47,267 bases of DNA, taken from the NCBI GenBank assembly GCA_964602735.1, contig CAZRRV010000007.1:1-47267 (forward strand), given 5' to 3'. The notes under the pieces are model-generated. The model was not told where the DNA came from and searched no databases. It was given only the letters and a program-made list of their open reading frames with translations. This document shows positions 32,107-39,087 of this stretch, piece by piece. Each line of letters opens with the position of its first letter. Positions within the stretch are counted from its first letter, which is position 1. Position numbers and translations under genes: made by a program. Origin of the DNA: CAZRRV01 sp964602735 (GTDB lineage: Bacteria; Bacillota; Clostridia; Oscillospirales; Acutalibacteraceae).

Positions 32107-33399
32107 TTATGCCGTATCGTTCAGATGCAGATTTGTGTCAAGCCCCGAAACGCCGGCCCAGAAATCCGTCGCGTCGAAATTATTGTTCCCGTTTATGAGC
32201 ATACCGTAATATTCACGCTGCCGGGCGGTGAAACGCAGCAGTTCCATAACCTGTTCCGGCGTATTGTGTACCGTTTCGACCGTGTAATATGTTTTTTCGA
32301 CTTCTTTCGTTACATCGGTTACCCGCCCGTCCGTTTCCACCTGTTCGGTCACGGTTTCCGTTACGGTTTCGGTTTTTCCGTCTACGGAGACGATGTACGC
32401 GCCGTATACCGTTTCAAATTTTTCAATATCCCCGTCCGATATTTTATCGTTAAGGTCTATATCCGCGCCGTTCTCTATTTCCCTGTCGCTTGATATGTAA
32501 GAAAGCCCCAGCGCGAGGAAAGACTTCCAATCCGGCTCGAACACCCGTGCGTCGCTCATTTCGGCGTCGCCGGGCTTGTTGTTTTTAGCCGTATTGACCG
32601 CCGCGACATATTTATTCATGTATGTGCCGAGTACGGAATCCAGCGCGTCGGCTGAATATTTCGAGTTTCCGTTGCCGGAGCAGGACGCGACCCCTACGAC
32701 AACGCCGAAAACGAGGAGAACGGCGAGCAGTATCGCCGCGCCCCACGGACCTATGGCGGCAACAAGCGCGACCGCCGCCTCTTTTATGGCGGCAGCTACC
32801 GCTTTTACCGTTTCAACCGTGACTTTTACGACTGCTTTAACGGTCTGCGCCGTCGCTTTCGCCGCAACCTGTATAACGGGCTTTGACGCTTTCGCGGCGG
32901 TTCTCGCGGTTCGACCCGCCGTTTTGGCGGTATTATACGCGGTTTTTGCCGTCCGCCTTGCCGCTTTCGCCGTCTGATGTGTCGTTTTAAGCGTCTGCCG
33001 CGCGGTTTTTACATTGTTTCTCGCGGCGCTGACGGCATATTGGGACGATTTAAGGCTGTTCTTCGCGTAGCCCGCGGCGTTTTTCGCGTTCTTTACGGCG
33101 GTTTTCACTTTTCGGGTTGTATTAACGGCTTTCCGGGGCGTCCGCACTATTTGTTTAACGCCTTTTTCGGTGACGCGGTAGCCCTCGATTATACCTTTTT
33201 CCGCGGTGCCGCCGACATACTCCTCCGGCGACGACCGGGACGGCGCCGCGGTTTCCGACGCGGATTTATCCGCTGTCCGCGCCATGTTTATTCCGCTCTG
33301 ACCGACGGAGATCGTTTTCTGCGCCGCCTCTACCGGGGCGGCGGCTATTTTAACGGTGCTTTTCGCGATTTTCAGCTTATCCGTATGTTTCACCCCCAT
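32107..33399 (-). CDS. ICE-type membrane protein, CD1108-like N-terminal part
   Basis: This 430-residue protein has a long Ala/Lys/Thr-rich region (residues ~80-215) built of KTA-like steps such as TAKTAYNTAKTAGRTA. One membrane segment follows near 222-245 (AAILLAVLLVFGVVVGVASC), then an extracellular part with VYGAYIVSVDGKTETVTETV and YYTVETVHNTPEQVMELL. This layout resembles CD1108-type proteins of Tn1549-like conjugative elements, which normally continue into a lysozyme-like or NlpC/P60 hydrolase. No hydrolase is present here: the gene stops 7 bases before the IS30 end. A terminator stands immediately before its ATG (or a GTG six bases later), and no ribosome binding site is clear. The relationship is my inference from pattern. 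Confidence 0.6.
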   Translation of the reverse strand: MGVKHTDKLKIAKSTVKIAAAPVEAAQKTISVGQSGINMARTADKSASETAAPSRSSPEEYVGGTAEKGIIEGYRVTEKGVKQIVRTPRKAVNTTRKVKTAVKNAKNAAGYAKNSLKSSQYAVSAARNNVKTARQTLKTTHQTAKAARRTAKTAYNTAKTAGRTARTAAKASKPVIQVAAKATAQTVKAVVKVTVETVKAVAAAIKEAAVALVAAIGPWGAAILLAVLLVFGVVVGVASCSGNGNSKYSADALDSVLGTYMNKYVAAVNTAKNNKPGDAEMSDARVFEPDWKSFLALGLSYISSDREIENGADIDLNDKISDGDIEKFETVYGAYIVSVDGKTETVTETVTEQVETDGRVTDVTKEVEKTYYTVETVHNTPEQVMELLRFTARQREYYGMLINGNNNFDATDFWAGVSGLDTNLHLNDTA

Positions 33400-33401
33400 A
33401 T

Positions 33402-33427
33402 AAAAACAGCCGGCGGACAGCCGACTG
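33402..33427 (-). terminator. terminator of the HTH gene, abutting the next start
   Basis: CAGTCGGC and GCCGGCTG form an 8-bp stem with one G-T pair, followed by TTTTT. The ATG of the downstream gene begins 3 bases after the T run. Confidence 0.75.
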
Positions 33428-33450
33428 AAAGGATTATTGATATGCCTGTT

Positions 33451-34104
33451 TTAATCAGAGTTGTAGTATTGAACCGCCTCCGCCGACAGCCGCATAAATT
33501 GCTCCGTATATTCGGGCGGCACGGATATTCCGTTGAAACTTTCGTTGTTGGCATAATAATAATTGCTTAACGATTCAACCGTTCCCTGCATATCCCAGAT
33601 ATTTTCATAAGCAAGCTCGTCGGCTACGGTGCGGTTGAAATCGGTAAACCGTATCCCGCCTTTTTCCATGACACAGTATGGATTTATGTACTCCCCGAGC
33701 AGAACCATACCGTAATGTTCCGACAGTGACCGGTCGCCGTATGCAAAAACAATATATTCGTTCTGGCGTCCGAGAAAATATCCGTGGCACATTAAAGCTT
33801 CGTCAAGCGCAAATATTATATTTCCGCCCACATAGTTTTGTACCGCCCCGAGCCATTCGAGACAGCTTCCGTACATACGGCGTTTCGGCAGCCCGTACTT
33901 TTCCGGGTCATACGCGGGGAGACGGACGGTTCTTCTGTTAAGCAGGTCGGCTTTTACCCGGGTTTCCAATAAATCCGTTACATATTTCGGCGGCTTGCGA
34001 ACTCCGCTTTCCCAGTTTTGAACGGTGCGGAACGGTATGCCGTACCTTTCCGCGAACCCGCTTTGCGTGTCGCCCAAACTTTTGCGCATTTCGCGAATAT
34101 TCAC
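33451..34104 (-). CDS. helix-turn-helix regulator with unknown C-terminal domain
   Basis: Residues 1 to ~55 form an XRE-like helix-turn-helix (IREMRKSLGDTQSGFAERYG and FRTVQNWESGVRKPP). The remaining ~160 residues contain MYGSCLEWLGAVQNYVGG and many aromatic residues, and match nothing that I know. The GTG at 34104 was chosen: AGGGTG lies upstream, and the longer frame to 34134 would begin upstream of the promoter's -10 box. The gene lies downstream of the pilus genes, has its own promoter with an inverted repeat across the -10 box, and ends in a terminator. It may repress itself and regulate neighbours. Confidence 0.75.
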   Translation of the reverse strand: MNIREMRKSLGDTQSGFAERYGIPFRTVQNWESGVRKPPKYVTDLLETRVKADLLNRRTVRLPAYDPEKYGLPKRRMYGSCLEWLGAVQNYVGGNIIFALDEALMCHGYFLGRQNEYIVFAYGDRSLSEHYGMVLLGEYINPYCVMEKGGIRFTDFNRTVADELAYENIWDMQGTVESLSNYYYANNESFNGISVPPEYTEQFMRLSAEAVQYYNSD

Positions 34105-34110
34105 GTTCTT

Positions 34111-34150
34111 CACCCTGTAATACAATACACTCAACGGGTGTAAAAGTCAA
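34111..34150 (-). promoter_or_regulatory. promoter and possible operator of the HTH gene
   Basis: TTGACT (34150-34145) and TATTGT (34127-34122) are 17 bases apart. CACCC at 34111-34115 and GGGTG at 34136-34140 form an inverted repeat that spans the -10 box, a likely autoregulatory site. Confidence 0.5.
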
Positions 34151-34196
34151 CCGCAAATTAAAAATATTTTTCCGTATTCTACCTCCGCCGTATATA

Positions 34197-34862
34197 TTAC
34201 ACCTCTTTCCACACCGTAACGGTAACGTTCTGCCAGCAGTCGTTGCAGGTATACATTATGATTCCGGGTATGTTTTCCAGTTTGTTTCCGGCGGCGTCGG
34301 TGAGATACGCGCGGCGATTGTACCCGTTGAATTTTCCAGCGCAGATATACGCGACGCCGTTTACATACGCCGCCGTCTTTCCGGGTACTGCCTGTTTAAT
34401 CGCGTTAAACCCCCTGTTCGTGTGCGCGGCTATAACCGTGCAGCCGCAGTTGGGGGTCTGCACGGCGTTTCCCGCGTCCACAACCGTCTGTAAGTACGCT
34501 GCCGATTCGTTTTCGGAAGTAACGATTAACGGTATGTCTATTCCGGCGGAGGGTATAACCACCCGCCCGATCGACTGCAATGCGGGTTCCGTTTCCCGCT
34601 TTTCCACGGCGGAGGAAATATCCCCGCCGTTCCCGTTCGTTACGGCGGTTTCGCTTTCCCCGCCCGCGGGGGCGGCGTCGGATATTTCCGCGTCCGTTGC
34701 CGCCGGTTCGCTTTCGACGGTAACGGGGGCAGTATCGGAAACGGTCTCCGCCGTTCGCGCTTCCGCAGTCCGTTCCCCGCAGCCCGCGAGCGTAAAGATA
34801 AGCAGGGCGGATATAACAAAGCCCCGCGCCGTAAGGCGGGGCTTAAATGTGCTGTTATTCAT
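34197..34862 (-). CDS. sortase-like lipoprotein
   Basis: This 221-residue secreted protein has a lipobox LAGC (Cys28) and a Thr/Ala/Glu-rich spacer (residues 30-95). A domain with the phrases of the sortase fold follows: IGRVVIPSAGIDIPLIV, CTVIAAHTNRGF (His147 in place of the catalytic His) and IIMYTCNDCW (Cys206 in place of the catalytic Cys). The third catalytic residue, an Arg after the Cys, is not visible; the last strand reads NVTVTVWKEV. Ordinary sortases are anchored by a membrane helix, not by lipid. Its ATG overlaps the minor pilin gene by 8 bases and has GGGAG before it. It may be an accessory or inactive sortase that holds pilin substrates. Confidence 0.65.
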   Translation of the reverse strand: MNNSTFKPRLTARGFVISALLIFTLAGCGERTAEARTAETVSDTAPVTVESEPAATDAEISDAAPAGGESETAVTNGNGGDISSAVEKRETEPALQSIGRVVIPSAGIDIPLIVTSENESAAYLQTVVDAGNAVQTPNCGCTVIAAHTNRGFNAIKQAVPGKTAAYVNGVAYICAGKFNGYNRRAYLTDAAGNKLENIPGIIMYTCNDCWQNVTVTVWKEV

Positions 34863-35487
34863 CGCGGTTTCTCCCGCCGCGCCGTGTACGGAAACTCAGC
34901 AGCGCGAGGATTAAGAAGATCGAAAGAGCGAATACCGCGAGCATTAAGACCACGGGACGGGCGTCGCCGGTTTGCGGCGCCCGCGGGTCGGGCGGAACGG
35001 GTGTGTGTTTCGGCTTTATCTCTATGTTGTAAAGCATTTCGCCGTTTGTTTCGTCCCATGTGGGGATCGTCGCGAGCGCGGGCGAAACAATGTCGTAATT
35101 CGGCCGTTGTACCGCGCGTATGAGGTACACACCGGGGGAAAGATCTCCGATTACCGCCGTTCCCGCGCCGTCGGTCGTAACTCTGCCGTCGGGTTCGGCT
35201 GTTTCGGCAAGTTTATCCGCCGCTTTCTTCATCTCCTCCGCGGTTGCTACCGCGTTAAGGTCAACGCCGGAATAGCCGTCGGTTAAAACATACTCGCCGT
35301 CGATAACGTCAGCCACTCTGGCGTACTCGAATACCACGCCCGCCCTGCTTGTACCCGCCGCGCCGTCGGTTAAAGTAACGGTTATGCTCCCCGCCGGCTC
35401 ATTCGTTTCCGCCGCGAACGCGGGTACGCGGAAACATACGCACAGAACAAGGCATACAAGCAGAACCGGCAACTTATGGTTTCTCAT
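34855..35487 (-). CDS. minor pilin or wall-anchored Cna-B protein
   Basis: This 210-residue surface protein has a signal peptide (residues 1-26, ending AFAA) and one Cna-B/SpaA-like beta domain with GAGTAVIGDLSPGVYLIRAVQ. The C-terminus is a sorting signal: APQTG (170-174), a hydrophobic stretch, and RTRRGGRNR. The motif departs from LPXTG in its first residue. GAGGGAG precedes the ATG, which lies inside the end of the sortase gene (14-base overlap). It should be attached by the class C sortase encoded just upstream, as base or tip subunit of a pilus. Confidence 0.82.
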   Translation of the reverse strand: MRNHKLPVLLVCLVLCVCFRVPAFAAETNEPAGSITVTLTDGAAGTSRAGVVFEYARVADVIDGEYVLTDGYSGVDLNAVATAEEMKKAADKLAETAEPDGRVTTDGAGTAVIGDLSPGVYLIRAVQRPNYDIVSPALATIPTWDETNGEMLYNIEIKPKHTPVPPDPRAPQTGDARPVVLMLAVFALSIFLILALLSFRTRRGGRNRDE

Positions 35488-36277
35488 TTTTGTCTCCCTC
35501 TTTTCTTTTTCTTCGTATCGCGGTTATGATGAGCGCCGCCGCCATGCAGCAGGGCAGCGCCGCGAGGAATATCTCTCCGGCCGACGGTTTCCCGTCCGGC
35601 GCCGTCCGGCTGTCCTCGCGGTTGTACGGCACACGCTCGCCCGTCACCACAAGACGGCGGGTGTTGATCCCGTAAGGGGTGCAGGTAACGAGCGAGACCT
35701 TGTCTTTTCCCGGCTCGATGTTCAGAATATCGTCGTCGGGATTTACGGTGTCGATTTGCCGCACTTCGTAGGCGAGAGTTTCCTTTCCCGCGTAAATTAA
35801 GAACAGATCGCCTTTTTCAAGTTCGTCGAGACGGGTGAACAGTTCGGCGCCCGGCAGACCGCGGTGTCCGCACAGTACGGCGTGTGTGTTTTCCCCACCG
35901 ACCGGCAGACTGCTGTTTCGCAGATGTCCCGCCGCGGTTTGCAGAACTTCGTTTTCCGTGCCGTGGACTATCGGAAGATTCACCCGTATTTTCGGTATCT
36001 CGATCGAACCCATGATCCCGGTGCCGGAGAGGTTAAGCAGACTGTCGTAATCCCCCGCGTCAAACGCTCCCGTTTCGTAGAATTTATCGTTGTATTTTTT
36101 CGCGTCGGCCAGCGCCGCGGCGGTTTCTTTTTCGGGGGTTCCGTTCACCGCGGTGGTGTATTGCGCAAGGGTGTCTTTCACCGTATGTCTGCCGTGAATC
36201 CTCGCGACGGCGGGGTACAGGCACAAACTCATGCCCAGAACCGCCGCAGCCGCGCTTATTATCCGCATGGCGTTCAT
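35474..36277 (-). CDS. class C sortase
   Basis: This 267-residue pilus-assembly transpeptidase has an N-terminal membrane helix, the catalytic core and a C-terminal membrane helix (residues ~235-258) with a basic tail, the class C layout. His138 lies in VLCGHRG, Cys199 in LVTCTPYG, and the Arg in INTRRLVV at about 208. These fit the class C phrase TLVTCTPYGxNxHRLLVRG. It lies between major and minor pilin genes, 4 bases after the first and overlapping the second by 14. It would polymerise the LPATG pilin. A clear ribosome binding site is lacking, so it may be translationally coupled to the pilin gene. Confidence 0.93.
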   Translation of the reverse strand: MNAMRIISAAAAVLGMSLCLYPAVARIHGRHTVKDTLAQYTTAVNGTPEKETAAALADAKKYNDKFYETGAFDAGDYDSLLNLSGTGIMGSIEIPKIRVNLPIVHGTENEVLQTAAGHLRNSSLPVGGENTHAVLCGHRGLPGAELFTRLDELEKGDLFLIYAGKETLAYEVRQIDTVNPDDDILNIEPGKDKVSLVTCTPYGINTRRLVVTGERVPYNREDSRTAPDGKPSAGEIFLAALPCCMAAALIITAIRRKRKEGDKNEKP

Positions 36278-36281
36278 GGCT

Positions 36282-38096
36282 TTATTTCTTTTCTTTCCCG
36301 CGCTCTCGCTTTCCGGCTTTCACGGCGAGGATCACGAGACCCGCGCCGGCGAGCGGGAGTATTATCATCAGGGCGGAACCCGTGGCGGGGAGTTTGGAAC
36401 CCGTGTTGTTCACAACGGTAAAACTCAGCGCGCCGGTTTCCGCGTCGGCCGTAACGGTGAGATCGCCCTCGCCGAACAGACCGTTGAGGAATGTTTTCAC
36501 ATGCGCCGTACCCGAAAGCCCGGTAAGCGCTTTCCCCGCGGCACCGTCGCCTTTGGCGTAGCCGTTGCGGTTATCCGAATATTCGGCGTCGATCGTAATC
36601 TTTATCGGGTCGTTTATCCTGCGGTAGCCCGCGGGTGCTTTCGTTTCTTTCAGATAATACGTGTCGCTGTCGAGACCGTTTATTACTATAGAGCCGTTTT
36701 CGTCGCTCTCCGCCTCCACCGCGTCCACGGGTTCGCCGTCTCCCGCCGTATCGCCGGATATTACGGTATATCCGCCGTCGGCTTTTTTCAGATATACCTC
36801 GTCCGCACAGTCGCCGTCGCGGTACAGTCGGAACCGTGCACCCGCGAGTTTCACCCCGTTCTGATTGGCTTTGGTTATGTTCAGACCGAAAGTAAAGCAT
36901 ACGACCGTGTCCCACGGGGTAAAGCCCGTCTTTCCCTTTCCGTCGCCGTCGGGGTCGTTGGAGAACTCAAGCCGCACATCGTTCTCGAACCCGGCGCGCC
37001 CGGCGTTTCCCGCCGCCGTTTCGTTGAGCGTCGCGGTATAGGAAAGCGTTACGGTCTGACCGTAGGTGTTCTCTTTCTTTTCGTCGATTTTGTTAAAGTG
37101 TTCGTCGACTATTTTCTTGATGTCGGCAACTTCAACCGTGAATGTTTCGTCCTCCGCCGGGGAGGTTACGGTAAACTCGCCCGATGTGAGGTCGTACTCC
37201 GTACCGCCGTTATCCGAGATATGGATTTTCACGCTGTCGGTATCGAAAGTGAGCGCGGAATCCATTTTGTCGTGCCACTTGTAAAGATAGGTGTCGTAAC
37301 CGTTTATATCCGGGATTTCGGAGGTGAATTTATACGGCACGGTCTGGCCCGTTTCGTAGTCGCCTATGTCGTTATAGCCCCCGTCGCCTATTGTTTCCGC
37401 GTCGTCGTCCTCGAGTATCTTTTTGGTTACGGAGGGATAGTCGGATTTGATCTCTACGCTCATATCCGGGTTGGCGGTATTCACCATACACAGCGACGCG
37501 GCGGCGTCCTGCCCGGCGACCTCCGTCACCTCGTCGATAAGGTACCAGCCGTATGGCAGCCCGGATATTGTAACTTTGTTTTCCCCGTCCGCGTCCGTAA
37601 CGGTTACGGTATCTCCGACGTCGCCGAGTTTCTTCACTTCGTCGCGCAGAGTTTCGACAAAGACGCGAAAGTCGCTGTAACGGCCCTCGTTCTCCTGTTT
37701 CTGCTCCGCACCGTCGGCTTTATGTGTGTTAAGGGTTTGGATATAGTCGATCGCCTCGTACTCCGTTACGTCCGCCGGATTGGTTTCCGCCGGTTCGAGT
37801 TTCGGCGCTACGGCGTTTTGTATTGCCGTTTTATACTCCTCGTTCCATGTGTAGTTTACGGATTTCCCGCCCGCGCCGTTTTCCTCGTTAAACAGCCGGT
37901 ACACTTTGAACTTCTTGCCGTTCAGCGTCTGCCCGTCGTTGCCCTGTATAACGATCGACGCGCCGTCCGAACCGGCCGATACCGCGCCGTTTTCGGCGGT
38001 AAGCTCCCGCGCGAAGGCGGGGATCGCCGAAAAAGCGAGCGCCGACGCGATAAGCGCGGCGGAAATCCGCCGCGCCGTGCCTTTAAGTCCGTTCAT
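36282..38096 (-). CDS. major pilin, SpaA-type isopeptide-forming
   Basis: This 604-residue surface protein has a signal peptide ending near residue 29 (SAIPAFA). Two to three Cna-B/SpaA domains follow, with a pilin-like YPSVTKK near residue 225 whose Lys would be the polymerisation nucleophile. An E-box-like YYLKETKAPAGY lies near residue 485. The sorting signal is LPATG followed by a hydrophobic segment and KRERGKEKK. AAAGGAGCG lies before the ATG at 38096. The first 33 codons and their leader occur again, identically, at 38972-39087. It heads the pilus genes; the sortase follows 4 bases later. Confidence 0.9.
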   Translation of the reverse strand: MNGLKGTARRISAALIASALAFSAIPAFARELTAENGAVSAGSDGASIVIQGNDGQTLNGKKFKVYRLFNEENGAGGKSVNYTWNEEYKTAIQNAVAPKLEPAETNPADVTEYEAIDYIQTLNTHKADGAEQKQENEGRYSDFRVFVETLRDEVKKLGDVGDTVTVTDADGENKVTISGLPYGWYLIDEVTEVAGQDAAASLCMVNTANPDMSVEIKSDYPSVTKKILEDDDAETIGDGGYNDIGDYETGQTVPYKFTSEIPDINGYDTYLYKWHDKMDSALTFDTDSVKIHISDNGGTEYDLTSGEFTVTSPAEDETFTVEVADIKKIVDEHFNKIDEKKENTYGQTVTLSYTATLNETAAGNAGRAGFENDVRLEFSNDPDGDGKGKTGFTPWDTVVCFTFGLNITKANQNGVKLAGARFRLYRDGDCADEVYLKKADGGYTVISGDTAGDGEPVDAVEAESDENGSIVINGLDSDTYYLKETKAPAGYRRINDPIKITIDAEYSDNRNGYAKGDGAAGKALTGLSGTAHVKTFLNGLFGEGDLTVTADAETGALSFTVVNNTGSKLPATGSALMIILPLAGAGLVILAVKAGKRERGKEKK

Positions 38097-38116
38097 GAAA
38101 AATCGCTCCTTTTTTT
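38000..38116 (-). repeat. 116-bp direct repeat, copy within the pilin 5' end
   Basis: The segment covers the pilin ribosome binding site, ATG and signal-peptide codons. It is identical to 38972-39087 except that the T run before it is one base longer here. Confidence 0.9.
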
Positions 38117-38163
38117 AATTTAGTAACTTCAGTAAATTTTCCTTACACTTTAAGGCATAAAGA

Positions 38164-38187
38164 AAGCCGGGGATTTTTCCTCGGCTT
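38164..38187 (-). terminator. weak terminator of fic
   Basis: AAGCCGAGG pairs with CCCCGGCTT with one mismatch, followed by TCTTT. It lies 27 bases beyond the fic stop and 68 bases before the pilin start. Confidence 0.5.
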
Positions 38188-38213
38188 AAAATATTCTGTT
38201 ATTGTCCGACGGG

Positions 38214-38903
38214 TCAGCGTTCGTCAAACCCGTCGGAACGGTCGGGTTCAAAATTCATGCCGTCTATACACTCGTCATATACAAAGTCGGCGATTTTTGT
38301 GTTATCCCCGGTTTCATAAAACTCGATAAGCAGTTCAAAAAAGCGCGAGTTTTTGTCAACGGGTATTGAAATAATACCCCCGCCCGCCGCTATCAACTCC
38401 GAGTTGGCCGCCAACATCGCCGTTCGCTTGTTCCCGTCAAGGAACATCTGGCAACGCATGATATAAAGCATTAGGTTAATAGCGCGTTCCGTAGGTTCTG
38501 GAATCTCGTGAATTTCGGCCAGTTTTTCACGGATTTTTTCTTCGTCCGGTATTTCCGGCTGCCAGGAAGTTCCGCCGATCTTCACGGGAAAAAGCCGTAA
38601 CGCTCCGGCATTCAGAACAACGTTCTCCTCGCCGACAATCTTGTTTATCTGCGAAATATATCCGAAACCGACGGGAACGCCTATCGTGTCCAAGACAAAC
38701 TGCCAGCCGTGCTTGAGATTGTTAATGGTTACTATATCCTTTACCCGATACCCGGCTACGGACATTCCGTCATATATCGCGGCCGTGTCGGGATATGTAA
38801 CGGGAATCCCCTCTATATGGGCGCTCCTGTAAATATAATCCACAATATTCCTTTTTGCCAGAAAAATATTCTGCTCTACGGTCATATGATATTTTGCCGT
38901 CAT
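38214..38903 (-). CDS. Fic-domain protein lacking the catalytic His
   Basis: This 229-residue Fic protein has the inhibitory motif SAHIEG at residues 27-32, matching (S/T)xxxE(G/N). The Fic active-site loop is QMFLDGNKR (152-160), where the canonical sequence is HPFxDGNGR. His is therefore Gln at 152, while Phe154, Asp156, Gly157, Asn158 and Arg160 are kept. Fic enzymes transfer AMP or other nucleotide groups to proteins; without His the usual AMPylation is doubtful, although similar DGNKR proteins are widespread in gut Firmicutes. The ATG at 38903 follows AAAGAGGTG. The gene is flanked by a perfect 116-bp direct repeat of the pilin start, so it was inserted into the pilus locus. Confidence 0.85.
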   Translation of the reverse strand: MTAKYHMTVEQNIFLAKRNIVDYIYRSAHIEGIPVTYPDTAAIYDGMSVAGYRVKDIVTINNLKHGWQFVLDTIGVPVGFGYISQINKIVGEENVVLNAGALRLFPVKIGGTSWQPEIPDEEKIREKLAEIHEIPEPTERAINLMLYIMRCQMFLDGNKRTAMLAANSELIAAGGGIISIPVDKNSRFFELLIEFYETGDNTKIADFVYDECIDGMNFEPDRSDGFDER

Positions 38904-38954
38904 CGCATCGCACCTCTTTCCCGCATAAGAATATAGCATAAAATTCTCTCCGCG

Positions 38955-39068
38955 TCAAATAAATACGGAAATAAGCTCCCGCGCGAAGGCGGGGATCGCC
39001 GAAAAAGCGAGCGCCGACGCGATAAGCGCGGCGGAAATCCGCCGCGCCGTGCCTTTAAGTCCGTTCAT
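38955..39068 (-). pseudogene. orphan 5' fragment of the pilin gene
   Basis: The first 33 residues of the major pilin (MNGLKGTARRISAALIASAL and on to FARELI) are encoded here with the same ribosome binding site, then the frame stops after SVFI at 38955. Only the signal peptide would be made. It lies 17 bases after the giant adhesin stop, the place where the intact pilin gene presumably once began. Confidence 0.8.
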
Positions 39069-39087
39069 GAAAAATCGCTCCTTTTTT
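38972..39087 (-). repeat. 116-bp direct repeat, copy downstream of the giant adhesin
   Basis: This segment is identical to the one within the pilin gene, 972 bases away, and carries the orphan signal-peptide fragment. The two copies bracket fic. Confidence 0.9.

Noticed and set aside
32107..33399. A full conjugation protein with a peptidoglycan hydrolase
   Set aside because: The frame ends before any hydrolase motif, and the sequence beyond is the IS30 element.
36231..38123. A 630-codon frame on the plus strand opposite the major pilin
   Set aside because: It has no ribosome binding site and mirrors the pilin codons. The minus-strand frame has a signal peptide, domains and an LPATG signal.
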